NCBI GenBank assembly: GCA_029721435.1
Contig: CM056574.1
Span: forward strand, 28,257,001-28,321,000
Origin: Gymnothorax reevesii
Lineage: Eukaryota > Chordata > Actinopteri > Anguilliformes > Muraenidae
Direction of reading: 5' to 3'
DNA: 64,000 nucleotides
Shown here piece after piece: positions 37,222 to 48,379 of this stretch. The notes beneath the pieces are model-generated. The model was not told where the DNA came from, made no database searches, and saw only the letters and a program-made list of their open reading frames with translations. Every line of letters begins with the position of its first letter. Position 1 is the stretch's first letter. The position numbers were made by a program, and so were the translations under genes.

Positions 37222-37780
37222 ATACCTCTCATTCCTGCAATGGCGTTTGTGGAGAGAGGCTAGAGCTGAAGTGGAGCGAGTTTACTGTGAAACAATGTAC
37301 ACGTGTTCTTTATCTGAACAACAGGTAGGCTAGTTCAATCCATTTCTATATTATTTACCATTTAAATTGTATCATACCTCTCATTCCTGCAATGGCGTTT
37401 GTGGAGAGAGGCTAGAGCTGAAGTGGAGCGAGTTTACTGTGAAATAATGTACACGTGTTCTTTATCTGAACAACAGGTAGGCTAGTTCAATCCATTTCTA
37501 TATTATTTACCATTTAAATTGTATCATACCTCTCATTCCTGCAATGGTGTTTGTGGAGAGAGGCTAGAGCTAAAGTGGAGCGAGTTTACTGTGAAATAAT
37601 GTACACGTGTTCTTTATCTGAACAACAGGTAGGCTAGTTCAATCCATTTCTATATTATTTACCATTTAAATTGTATCATACCTCTCATTCCTGCAATGGC
37701 GTTTGTGGAGAGAGGCTAGAGCTGAAGTGGAGCGAGTTTACTGTGAAATAATGTACACGTGTTCTTTATCTGAACAACAG
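37222..37780 (+). repeat. 152-bp tandem repeat, 3.7 copies
   Basis: Units begin ATACCTCTCATTCCTGCAAT at 37222, 37374, 37526 and 37678, an exact 152-bp period. Copies differ by only a few bases (e.g. GAAACAATG versus GAAATAATG). Each full unit ends with CTGAACAACAGGTAGGC and an AT-rich spacer. In the last unit the shared sequence stops after CTGAACAACAG and continues differently (AGAATACATGGTGG). High identity suggests recent amplification. Confidence 0.95.
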
Positions 37781-37784
37781 AGAA

Positions 37785-38331
37785 TACATGGTGGCAGGCC
37801 AAAGAAACGTAAGTTGTCCCTCTCGTATGTGAAGCACCCACACAACGCAGAGCCACACCGGTCACACAAGCGCCCACAATAACCTTTGTTAAGGTTTTGA
37901 GTACAAAGAGCAAAGGAGGAAATCAGATGTTGCACTTACATCACAAGAAAGTCCATTTAGGGAGGAGGGCAAGTGCTGGTTGGGACACAAAATGGCTTAC
38001 TTTTCCATGGTGTCTTTCATTATCGTTTCCAACCACAAGTTGAAAATCTGCAGTTGCGAGCTGTGAATGTCTATTAAATACCATGGTTGCCTAACCCTAA
38101 CCCTTAACCATTCCTTAACCGTTGGAAAGTAGTAACTTTAACCAAAGCCACAATGTTTCCCTGACAATTTGTTTTGAAAGGCTCCAGTGCTGCAGTTGCG
38201 GACAGCAAGTTCTAAAACACTCCGATGCATTGTTTAAGAAATTCTCTCATGGGTCATTTCACAGAGCAGGGAACAAACCCTTATGATCAACTGGGAGTGA
38301 GGAATTGTTAATTGTAAGTGAGAGGATGGGA
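37785..38331. other. Intergenic DNA, nothing recognised
   Basis: Minus frames at 37716-37935 overlap the tandem repeat end and have no motif. Confidence 0.35.
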
Positions 38332-38339
38332 TCATCTGC

Positions 38340-38649
38340 TAGGCGCGTCATTAGACCTGAAAATTCCGGGCCTAATATCCCTCCCTTTATTGAAAATAAT
38401 TAGTCCTGGCTAATTCTAGATGGTTTTCCTTCATTAACACGTTTTCCAATTCAAGAATAATTAAGTGGCAATTGAAGAAACGGCTTCTCTCCCCCATGCG
38501 ATCTAAAAGAGACAAAATAATGGGCTTCAATTGCCATTTGATTATTCTTGAATTGGAAAACGTGTTAATCTGGAATTAGCCAGGACTTATTATTTTCAAT
38601 AAAGGGAGGAATATTAGCCCTGGAATTTTCGGGTCTAATGACGCGCCTG
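38340..38649. mobile_element. hAT-like hairpin MITE with 8-bp TSD
   Basis: Ends TAGGCGCGTCATTAGACC and GGGTCTAATGACGCGCCTG form inverted repeats, and arms of about 115-135 bp pair with few mismatches. The target duplication TCATCTGC is perfect (38332-38339 and 38650-38657). An 8-bp duplication with a YAGG start is hAT-like. A 9-bp reading (TCATCTGCT) is possible if the first base is treated as duplicated. Non-coding. Confidence 0.9.
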
Positions 38650-38659
38650 TCATCTGCTA

Positions 38660-40785
38660 TCACCATGCAAGTGTTGTTCTGGCATCAGCAAAATAATGCT
38701 CGTCCAGGAGGAACGTAATATCCAGCGATGGACAGTTGCTCTGATGCTGTAGTTACAAATGTCATGCATTTCAACAGTTTAAAGTTTGCGAGTAAAAGGT
38801 AGAAAAGCTCTCATGCAGATAAGCAGAGATTTGCAGAGATGCATGTAACCAAGAAAACCCATGATAGTTGCTTTTCAAATGAAATATAATATTCTTGCCT
38901 CTTTCACACTGAAATTCCTCAACTTCGGGGATTTTGCTGGTTCAAACAGCTAACCAATGCTCTTGATTGCCGCCTACAATGCACACTTGTAAATCCTTTG
39001 TGGTTCATGATATCATCATAACAGAGACGTTATTCATTAGTGCACAACGATGTTGCTTCTGAATAAGCATTATCAGACTTGGTGAAAGGATACATCTGAA
39101 CTGCAGCCAAAATGCACGGAATTGAAAGAACTTCCAAGCCATTCACTGCACATCTGTTCTAGCAACAGGCATCAATCTGCTCCTCAATTTCTGATAACTC
39201 TGCTTATGCAAACTCTGCATCAATGACTTCAGTCCCAATCAATGCACAGCAGCACAGGAAGTGGAAATGAGAAACAGATAGGAGTAGGGTATACGGAGAT
39301 ATCAGCAATATAAGAAGCCCGTCAATGAACTGGTCCGTGCTTTTGTTGGTCTCCTCCAGTTGAGAACAACAAATGGATGCATTCGATAACGGCATTAATT
39401 ATCCAAGAAGATTTTTTCTCATTTTGAAAAATGATACCAGCAAATGAAATGGAAAACTCATTACCCCGAATTCCAAAGACAAATTGAACACAAGTAAGGC
39501 AATCACCATTGGAGGACATGTAGCCTGAGAGACGGAAGTAACATAAACAAAGGGAGTGAGAGGGATAGGTTGTAAATAATAATGAATGTATGTCAGACTC
39601 GCAGTTCCCAGATTTAGAGAAAGAGTGTGCCAGAGGCATTTAATTAAAGTACAGGAACACATTAACTCCTGGGAAAAAAGCAAAGAAAAGAGAACCTTGA
39701 GCAAAGCAAAATATCACTAGGAACTGCTCTTAAAGTTTCAAAGTTTGGCTGCTTTCATATCAGGGACCCAGATCCCAGTGTACTTGACCCCAATGTTCAG
39801 TTCTTTTGATAAGTGTGAACACAAGTGCTCTGTACTCGGGCACTGTTTGCAAGTCAGCATGAAAAAGGTGGTCTCGAGTGCGTTTAACGAGGACTCCTAC
39901 CAAATGTGAAAGCAACTGCGCCTAAACACGGAAGTGGACTGCTATGTGACATTATTTGACTGTCCCGTTCATAAAAGCGTGGCCACAAATGGATCTCTTT
40001 GGCCCAACAAAGTAAGTAAATGCCTCACATGTTACAGATAAATGTTAGTGAAAGCAGAATAGCAGAAGCAGGCATAGTATGAACATTGACTCCTTCATCT
40101 ACTTTGGCTTTGGGTTCTTGATGATGCAATCGTTTGCTTCTTCCTCTTTCGCAAACCAACTAGGTACAAATCCGCATATACTGTATTGAAATTTTTATAT
40201 ATGCATCTGTACTCGGATACGAAATGACATCTCTAATGTGAAAGCTGACTGGTGGGGGGAGAGGGGAGATGGGTACAATTGTAATGTGGCACGGTACAAA
40301 ACATTTATACCTAAAGTGAACGCATCCCTTTATCATGCAAAGGCTAGGACTAGCTCTGAACTGCACACTCAAGGAAACTGAGAAAATAAAATGGTGTTTG
40401 GGTTGAGGAAGCATTTACCTTCTCACATGGTGGTATACAGTACATAAGTGTCAGATAAACTCTTTCCTCCAAAAAATAAACTGACAATTTTGAAATAGTT
40501 TTCTTGTGTTCTCCTTATTTTATTAAACATCTCACTAAACATCTGAAACCATTTATTGTGAAAAAATATGCAAAAACGCTGGGCATCAGAAAGGGGCAAA
40601 TATCTGTTTAGGGCAACACAAATGTGTTTTTCAACATCAATTCAGTGATAAAGTGATAAACAGTGGGGAGTAGTAGTCTGCAGCTGTTGCTTAAGCAGAG
40701 TGGTATGATCATTTTTGATGCCACGAAAAGTTCTCACAGAAATGAAAAAACTTTGTAATTGTCTCTGTTCGTGGATGATAATACA
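38660..40785. other. Intergenic DNA, possible decayed MITE pieces
   Basis: Segments near 39750-39920 and 40190-40380 carry CTGTACTCGG and GTGAAAGC motifs reminiscent of fish MITEs. No paired ends could be defined. Minus frames at 39204-39704 have no motif. Confidence 0.3.
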
Positions 40786-40789
40786 GAGA

Positions 40790-42305
40790 ACAAACAGTAT
40801 ATTAATTATCATCCAATTTCCAAGCTACCTTGTCTTGCCAAGATTCTTGAATATTTTGTTAACTGTCAGCTCTGTTAATTTTTAGACAGAACTTGCATTT
40901 TATGTACATTTCAGTCTGGTTTTAGAGCTGGACACGGCACTATATCTACGGCATCTCTTAATGAATGATATTGTATGTGCCCTTGATGGTGGGCAACATG
41001 GTGCCACCCTGTTCGTTGACCTATCTAAGGCCTTTGACACTGTCGATCATTTACTCTTACTTAATAGACTTAGCTCATTAGGTCTAGATCAGAATGCTTT
41101 CAAATGGTTTTCAAGTTATCTTTCAAATAGAATACAATTTGTTGCAGCAGATTCTTCTCAATCAACTTTTTTTTTGGAGGTCACTAAAGGGATACCACAA
41201 GGGTCGATTTTAGGACCCTTACTTTTTACTGTGTATATTAACAATATGGTTTCATGTGACAATGGCTGTAAGGAGCATTTCTATGCTGATGATACAGTGC
41301 TTTATACTTCTGCATCTTCATTGAATGAGGCATTATCTGCATTACAAAGAGCCTTTGTTTCATTTCAACACACACTTCTTGAGCTCAAATTAGTTTTAAA
41401 TATGGCAAAAAACAAAATTTATGCATTTTTCCAGACCTCGTTCTTTGAGGGACTCTTCATTTCTACTTCACTCCTTGGATGGCTCTGAAATCAAGCGAGT
41501 GTCTTGTTACAAGTACCTTGGAATATTTATCAATGAAAAACTGTCTTTTAAAGTTCATATTGATGAACAAAAAAGTTAAGACATGAAATTAGGGTTTTTT
41601 ACAGAAACGGCTCTTGTTTCTCTCGAGATAATAGGAGGCTTTTAATTCAATCAACCTTCCTGTCAGTGTTAGATTATGGTGGCATCATCTATATGCACTT
41701 TGCCCCAACGACCTTGAAAAAACTCAATTCGGTCAATCACGCTGCACTTTTGACTACTAGAGATCCTTTTAAAACGCATCATTGTTCTCTGTATAAATCT
41801 GTGGTTTGGCCATCATTGGCCACCAGTAGAAGGCAGCACTGGCTGACCTTCATTTATAAAGCAATCGTACACAGATTACCATGTTATCTTACAACTTTTA
41901 TCTCAAGGCACAGTAGCAATTACCAGGCGAGATCTCAGGACTGGTTGGTCCTAGAAGTCCCCAGAGTTAAAACAGAACTTGGTAAAAATGCTTTTAGTTA
42001 CTGTGCACCTAGGAAGTGGAACAATTTTCAAGAAACATTTAAGCTGGGTAAATTGATATCATTAGAAAATTTTAAAAAGTGATGAAGAATTTAGAAGTTG
42101 GGGACTGTGTGTGTTTTGAATATTATGACAGCAATTTTCTCAGCCACATGTATTGTATGCACTCCTGTATGATAATTTTAATGTTTATTGTTCACCTTTT
42201 TATGATAATGTATTACATTGTATTCTGTTTTGTGTTGTTAACAGGGCACCATCATAAATGAGACTGAGATCTCAATGGGTTCTCCTGTATAAATAAAGGT
42301 TAATT
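40790..42305 (+). pseudogene. LINE reverse transcriptase pseudogene (CR1/L2/Rex-type)
   Basis: The 175-codon frame from 40961 holds the RT fingers and palm. VDLSKAFDTVDHLLLLNRL is motif A with the first Asp, TKGIPQGSILGPLLFTVYIN is the conserved PQG motif B region, and HFYADDTVLYTS is the YADD catalytic motif C. Upstream RT (YHPISKLPCLAKILE and QSGFRAGHGT around 40815-40945) is in another frame with a stop. Downstream thumb and C-terminal parts (41666-42082, ending with ...RKWNNFQETFK) are shifted again. The 3' end at 42241-42305 has GAGACTGAGATCTCAATGGG and ATAAATAAAGGTTAA, a common fish LINE tail. The YADD core is intact, but frameshifts and the missing endonuclease make it a 5'-truncated dead copy. 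Confidence 0.9.
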
Positions 42306-42309
42306 TTTA

Positions 42310-43537
42310 AAAAAATGAAAAAAAGTGCTCCAACAAAGATTGACTCATGATGACCCAGTAAAGTGCTCCAATACTGTTGGTTTTCAAATTCTCAGATACT
42401 TGTCATCAGCATTTCAAACCAGCCATCCACACTAGCATCGACTGTTGTGTCAACAAATCGAGCAATTATTGTTCATACTGTATCTTATAAATACTGTCTT
42501 GGAAGAGAAGAACAGGATAACTTGAGTGTATTAGTGTAATTTCAGCTCCCATAAGTTAAATGAATATAATAACTTACCTGCATTTCAGTCCTCCACCGTT
42601 AAGAGGTCAGTAGCCTTTTCAGAAAACTCTTGGGTTAAGCGATTTTCATAACTGCATCCCAAAGCAATTACTGTTAATGATGATCAGATTAAGAGACAAT
42701 TGAAAGTGATATTCACAAGTGAATCACACTAAATTTAAAGCAGTGATGGAGGATGTCTGATTGAAGGAATGTGAAACACATAATAATGCGTGCAATTGGT
42801 ATTTCTAGTGACGGAGATGTCTAATCAATAAGTGCAAATATGGGATAAAAGTTTGCAGCAAGGTTGTGAAATGTCAGAAACACAAAAATAAATTTTAAAA
42901 TAACTGAAGGCTTATTTATGTGATAAAATGTGATAATTGTCAGTGGGTTAAGTAGTCTCATCTCAGTGATGGAAATGCCAATTATGTTCACATGAAAACA
43001 CTTTTTTTAGTTTGTCCAGAACACTTTTAGTTTGGCTGAATGCTTTCCTTGAAACATTACATTGGAATGGTCAAGAAGAATGGTCCAGTCAAGTCTGCAC
43101 ACTAGCAAGGAATCAAAAATCCTCCAAGGTTCAGAAATGCCTTGCAGACATGCAAAATGACTAAAAGGTAAATACAACTGTGTTGGAAAGAGTACTGTTA
43201 CATTACGACCTTGAGTTCTGTAGCTGATCAACTTTCAATTTCAGTCACATTTTTCCACTGTCCAAGGAAAATCGGAAAAGCCTTTCCAAGTAAGTTTGTG
43301 CACATGCACGATCAGAGCGTCCAGGGCTGAATCTCTTCTCTGTCCCATGTCTACAGGACACCAAGATGCTGAAGAGATCTGGCCAGGCGGCTTATGGGAC
43401 CTCAGCTGGGATTCCATCAAGGTGATGCACCAAAGTCCTCCCATATAAATAAATGATAAAGGTAGTCAAGGGACTTCATCTTAGCAAATCTAAGTGAGCT
43501 CATCAGATGTTTAATGACTGCTCACTCCCACAAATGC
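42310..43537. other. Intergenic DNA, nothing recognised
   Basis: No coding motif or repeat structure recognised between the LINE and the MITE. Confidence 0.35.
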
Positions 43538-43544
43538 AAAATTT

Positions 43545-43812
43545 GGTAACACTTTACTTGAAGGTATCGTCATAAGAGTGACATGACACAGACATGAACG
43601 TGTCATAAACATTAAGTTAAAGTCATAAACTTTGTCATTAAGTGTCATTCAGTTTTCTGAGATGACAAGTTGACATTGTTTGAGTTGTTTTGATTATGCC
43701 ATCTTCGTCATAGCAGTGACATGACACTGTCATAACTGTTACATGACACATGTAACAGTTATGACAGTGTCATGTCACTCTTATGACGGTACCTTCAAGT
43801 AAAGTGTAACCC
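43545..43812. mobile_element. Hairpin MITE with AAAATTT duplication
   Basis: Ends GGTAACACTTTACTTGAAGG and CCTTCAAGTAAAGTGTAACCC are inverted repeats. AAAATTT is repeated on both sides (43538-43544 and 43813-43819). Internal subterminal blocks GTCATAAGAGTGACATGACA and their complements pair, and an inner palindrome (TGTAACAGTTATGACAGTGT and complement) is near the right end. The GG(G/T)AACACTTTA end is a widespread fish MITE motif. A 7-8 bp duplication suggests a hAT-type source. Confidence 0.85.
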
Positions 43813-43819
43813 AAAATTT

Positions 43820-44960
43820 ATACAAAAACCAACCAGGTGTCATTTGGGGTAGAACTTACTATCTTTAATGACTCCACTATTATGGAACCAAGTAAAAAAA
43901 AAGAAAAATTCTGTGTGCTTCAGGAAAAGAAAAATAATGAGCAGACTGTAACAGAGCAGCAGTGTCCCCTCTATACAAGCCAATCTGCTCCTTAAAGGAT
44001 GATCCGCTGAGAAAACATTCAATCCATCTACACAGCTTTTCTTCACGGTCAAATTTCTGCAAAAAGGGGATTATTTATGACTGCAACTCTCTCTCACAAG
44101 TGGTGCAATGCAATAAAACTCAGCCTAACACCATATCTGGTGGGAGTTCATATTTTCTCTGATTTGCTTGGCATGCTGAGATGAGCTGTCCGTAAAGTCG
44201 ATAGACTCGTTAAGATAATTCAGTTTCATCTCCTCACACTGAGATTAACCTGGTTTGCTCAAGTGAGTTGGGGCTGTTTTTTTAACTCAAAGGGCATTCT
44301 GGTTTTCCTCCATCTGCCGCAGAAGGGAGCTCTGCTTCATTATCTGCTGGCCCTGGAAGCATTCATCGATACTCAGCCGAGCGTTAATCTGATTGGGGTT
44401 AACTGTTGGGGTTATACTGATTCACTGCCGCTCTGGTACTTTCTCCTCTTCTTCAATCAGGACAGGCTACACGTCCCGCTAGGTGATTACATCTCACCTG
44501 GCAGGTGTGAAGTCACACTGTGAAATGACTGTCCTATGTCCTCTGTGATTTTGAGTCCCTGAAAGAGGGATCTCTGTTCTTCAATTTGGTACAAAGGTTA
44601 TCGATATAACCCTTTGCACTATTAGTTTTATTGACTAGTGTTGTGAAACCAAGGAGTCTAATAAATACAGGAAGGTGTGTAAAATGGTTGAGGATTTTTT
44701 TTATCATTATCTTAATTGGGAGAGAAAAAACTGCACCTCTTCACAGCTAATGCCAAACAAGCTTTTTTTTTTTTGGCCCTTAGTTAATGTTCAAGAGTTC
44801 ACCCAAAGTGGGGATGACATCTTAAAACCGACTCTTAGTGGCTAAAGTCAGTAAAAGTCTGCTTTTCTCTCTAGTCGATGAATCAACACTCGGACATGAA
44901 TTGAGAAAAGAGCCAGTTTACTGAATAAAAAGCCCGCAGGAAACACTCATATTGCTTGTT
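43820..44960. other. Intergenic DNA, nothing recognised
   Basis: Frames at 43840-44523 have no motif. A T run lies at 44763-44774. Confidence 0.35.
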
Positions 44961-44964
44961 TTAA

Positions 44965-45370
44965 TCATTACCTCCACCATGGAGGTTATGTGATTGGTTG
45001 AGTTTGATCATTTGTTTGTTGATTAGTTAGTAGAATAATGCAACAACTAATGGATACCTTTGCATAAAAAATTCACCTAAAGTGGATATTGGCCCATGTT
45101 AGCTATGAAGAGATTTTTGGATTGATGCATATCTGGCACAGAATTGTTTTTTTTTTTTTTTGAAAGATTCTTCACCATAGGAAGAGGGCCCAAAGTTGAC
45201 ATATTGAATCTGATCTTCATGAATACATCATGATTTGAAAGAAAAAAGTAAGTGCGTGTGTGTGGGCGGGGAGCATTATTTCAGTGGCGTAGAGACAATG
45301 ACACAAACTGATAGTGTTGATAACTTGAGAGTTGCAGTGGTAGAGGTTTGTAGTCTCGGATTGGTCTTTG
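44965..45370. repeat. Dispersed fish repeat (CATGGAGGTTATG type)
   Basis: ACCTCCACCATGGAGGTTATG, then GTTTGTTGATTAGTTAG and ACTAATGGATACC, resembles a common fish interspersed repeat that opens with a GGAGGTTATG box. It is probably the same broad family as 2196-2910. Ends not defined. Confidence 0.45.
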
Positions 45371-45439
45371 TATATTATTTAATATTTGTTGTTGTTGCCT
45401 TGACCTGCTGCTGATGATGGAAATCATGACTTTAATGTT

Positions 45440-46130
45440 TTTATTTATTTACTTATTGGGTCCCCAAGAGCTAGACTCCATGACCGGGGCCCAGAATGCA
45501 AGGGCCCTCGCCCCTGTCTGCCAACCGATCTAAACTGCACCCGTCCCCTACTCCTCTCCTAGCAGGTGGTGGGTCGATGCGGAGGCAGCTCCCCGTCGCC
45601 TCTTTGGGCTGAGCCTGGCCAGGTCCCAGGAAAAACCTGGCTACCAGGCGCTCGCTTGCGAGCTCCCCTCCCAGGCCTGGCTCCAGGACGGGGCCCCGGT
45701 GTCCCTAATCCAGGCAAGGTTTTATTTCCTTAAGGGAGTTCTTCATAGGAGACTAGGCAATCGCTTTTCATCTGACCCCTCACCTGAGACCAATTTGCCA
45801 TGGGAGACCCTACCAGGAGCTAAGCTCCAGACAACACAGCTCCCAGGATCCAAGGGGCACGCAAGCTCCTCCACCATGATAAGGTAGTGATTCATGGAGG
45901 AGCAAGCGTAGGGATACTATTGTCCCCTCAGCTGAGTGCCGCCGTATCGGAGTGCAACCGAATGAACGAGAGGGTCTCTGCAATTCGTTTGCGGCTTGCA
46001 GAGGGGAACGCTCAGACTGTTTGTGTTTACGCACCAAACAGCAGTTCAGAGTATCCAGCCTTATTGGAGTTCCTGGATGGGATCCTGGAAAAGGCTCCTA
46101 CTGGGGATTCCACTGTGATGGGGACTCGAG
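45440..46130 (+). pseudogene. LINE 5' fragment with endonuclease piece
   Basis: A GC-rich segment (45460-45720) resembles the 5' part of a fish APE-type LINE. It is followed by a frame from 45887 that reads VGILLSPQLSAAVSE, NERVSAIRLRLAEGNAQT, VCVYAPNSSSEYPALLEFL. This matches the strand-core of an apurinic-like endonuclease domain, which nicks target DNA before reverse transcription. The conserved GDFN motif expected next is replaced by unrelated GACTTG-rich sequence at about 46130, so the copy is cut there. Clade not assigned. Confidence 0.7.
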
Positions 46131-46270
46131 TCTCTCTGACTTGGACTCGAGTCACTGTTTTGATGACTTGTGACTTGACTTAACAAAAAATAAAAGACTT
46201 GAGACTCGACTCGGACTTGGAAGACTTGTCTTAACTTAAGACACGATGACTTGAATGACTTGAGTGTTAT
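46125..46270. repeat. GACTTG/GACTCGAG-rich degenerate repeat
   Basis: GACTCGAG, GACTTGGACTCGAGTC, GACTTGTGACTTGACTT, GACTTGAGACTCGACTCGG and GACTTGAATGACTTGAG recur over about 140 bp. A degenerate short-unit repeat common in fish DNA. Confidence 0.6.
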
Positions 46271-46389
46271 TCAGCTCATGTTTTCAGTTTGAATATAAAA
46301 TTAATAAATTAATTAAATAAAATTTGATTACCCAGTAGTAGCGCAGGCTGAGAATGGCGCTGTCATGATTAGATCACTACCCAGTCAAT

Positions 46390-46935
46390 CAGTCATACCC
46401 CTCTTCTCCTTGTATGCATCTCTGTTTCAATGCCAAACATGTCAATGCTGTAACTGACCGAAACACGCAATTTTGCTCTCATCTGACCAAAGCACCTTAT
46501 TCCAGTCATAATTTTAATCATGTTTGGGAAACTTCAAGCACTTAGTTTTGTGTCTTCTGGTGCTTTCATCTGGCAACCCTTCTAAAGAGCCATTGGTTGT
46601 AGAGGTGGTGTCTGATTGCGCTTTTTGAAACCTGGTGACCCCCAGACACCTCCAAGGCCTGCAATTCCTTCACAGTGATTCTTGGAGATTCTGTTGCTTC
46701 TCTCACGATCCTGCTCAGTATCCTCGGGGGCAAAATGTAGTTTCACCCTCTAACCTTGAGGTTTTCAACAGTTCCAAATCTTTGGAATTTTTAAAATAAT
46801 TGCCCTGATAGTGCTCAGTAGCATATTCAGTTGTTCAGAATTACAGAGGTCTATGACCATCTTCCTTTTTGGAACTGACAGTTGTTTTGTTTTATTCATG
46901 GTTTTGGATGACAAAGAGATATTGCATGCGTGATG
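46390..46935 (-). pseudogene. Tc1-like transposase pseudogene, N-terminal half
   Basis: Minus-strand reading from about 46900 gives MNKTKQLSVPKRKMVIDL (first helix-turn-helix). It then gives VREATESPRITVKELQALE and KSAIRHHLYNQWLFRRVARK (second helix-turn-helix and linker) in another frame, and a WSDES-like first catalytic block near 46450. Frameshifts and stops break every part. The catalytic second half and the inverted repeats are not visible. It is a different, more decayed Tc1 lineage from the copy at 8076-9092. Confidence 0.75.
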
Positions 46936-47178
46936 CCTCACTTTTCTACCCTAGTAAGACAGAAAGCAATCCAATGGCTCAATATAGTTCCTTAACACTG
47001 ATCTAAAACCTCAGTAAGAAGAATTTAATACCTGGTTTAATTTTGGTACATGTTGTTTACAATAATATTTTTCAGTGCCATTAATTCTGAAACTCTGATT
47101 TGGAGGAAAATGATTTTTAATCAAATCAGTGAATTATTTTGTGCATTGGAAGATAGGTATCCCTCCCTTCCCCCCCTA

Positions 47179-47222
47179 CACACACACACACACACACTCA
47201 CACACACACACATGCACGCACG
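47179..47222. repeat. CA microsatellite
   Basis: (CA)n with one CT interruption, ending in ATGCACGCACGC. Confidence 0.9.
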
Positions 47223-47225
47223 CAA

Positions 47226-48375
47226 TGTCAGGCCTCATTTCTCTTTTAGCATATGCCCCTATCCATGTTACACCACTGCATCAAGGGGCTTCATGTAAAA
47301 TTCAGGAGGTGCGAGGTACACAAACAAAATGCCCTCATTGACTCTACCAGCAAATACAAACAGCCGGAGGCATAAAGCTTGAGGCTCTTACAGTGCATAA
47401 TGTGAACCTTGCAAAACACTGTTTTTCCAACAGCTATTAGATCATGGCCCATGGAGGAGAAACCCTGTGGCTGTTAACTTTATTCATTCTCCGACCATCC
47501 AAAGGCCTACATCTTTAACACCACCCAATGGGGAGCTTCTGTCAGGCATGTTTTTGGACATGAGTTTAGTTTTGGTAGCTCAAGACACAGCATTAGTATT
47601 GTGCTGCGTAGGAAGTTCACGTGAAATGAGGGAATCCATTTAGCAAATTCAGTATTTTTGAGGCCAAGGTGTAGATCTACCCTCATTGCTTCAAATGCTT
47701 AGAACACACAGGAGAATCAGATCACATGGATGCAACATTATATTTGAGTAATGCACATCAATGCTGAGCGACGAAGGTTTCTTGTAAATATGCACAAAGA
47801 GTTCATCACCTTCTATATGATGCTAGTCTGCTGATGTGAACAAAATTAACACAGAAATGAATTCCCATTACTATTTCAAAATGCATGAGAAGTTTAGTTA
47901 AAACAAAATAAAAACTTTGAAACATGACAGATTGCCTTGTGTGAGATGCTGAGACTTTGCTGGAAGGTAACTCCAGTGCCATGCTTCAATCAGCCTCAGC
48001 CCCCATTAACCTCAACACGCCACCTCACCCTCAGCCTGAGTAGCACATTCTAAATCTCAGCATCTTGCAGCTTCACCACCTCCATTGTGGGCTCCTGTCT
48101 TTCCAACACATTAGATGGTTATTGTTTATACACTCATAAATTGACTGAATTTAAGAGTTAAATTAATGTATTGTTTCCTTGTGAAATTCACGTATGTAGA
48201 GTCCTGAGCGCATTAAACTGTGGTTTACAATTAGCATACATAGATTTTTGTTATAAACTTATTGTAAAATTACGGTTAAAATAACTGGCAAAAGAGGTGC
48301 CTGTTTATAACAGTATAATCTCATCCAGAGCCCTTACCCCTACTTTTGATATCTCCAGCTTATACTGCAAAAGTC
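47226..48375. other. Intergenic DNA, nothing recognised
   Basis: This is the left flank of the ERV. No motif or repeat recognised. Confidence 0.35.
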
Positions 48376-48379
48376 ATTC

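Noticed and set aside
47050..47341. Open frames with Thr-His repeats
   Set aside because: Product of the CA microsatellite at 47179-47222.
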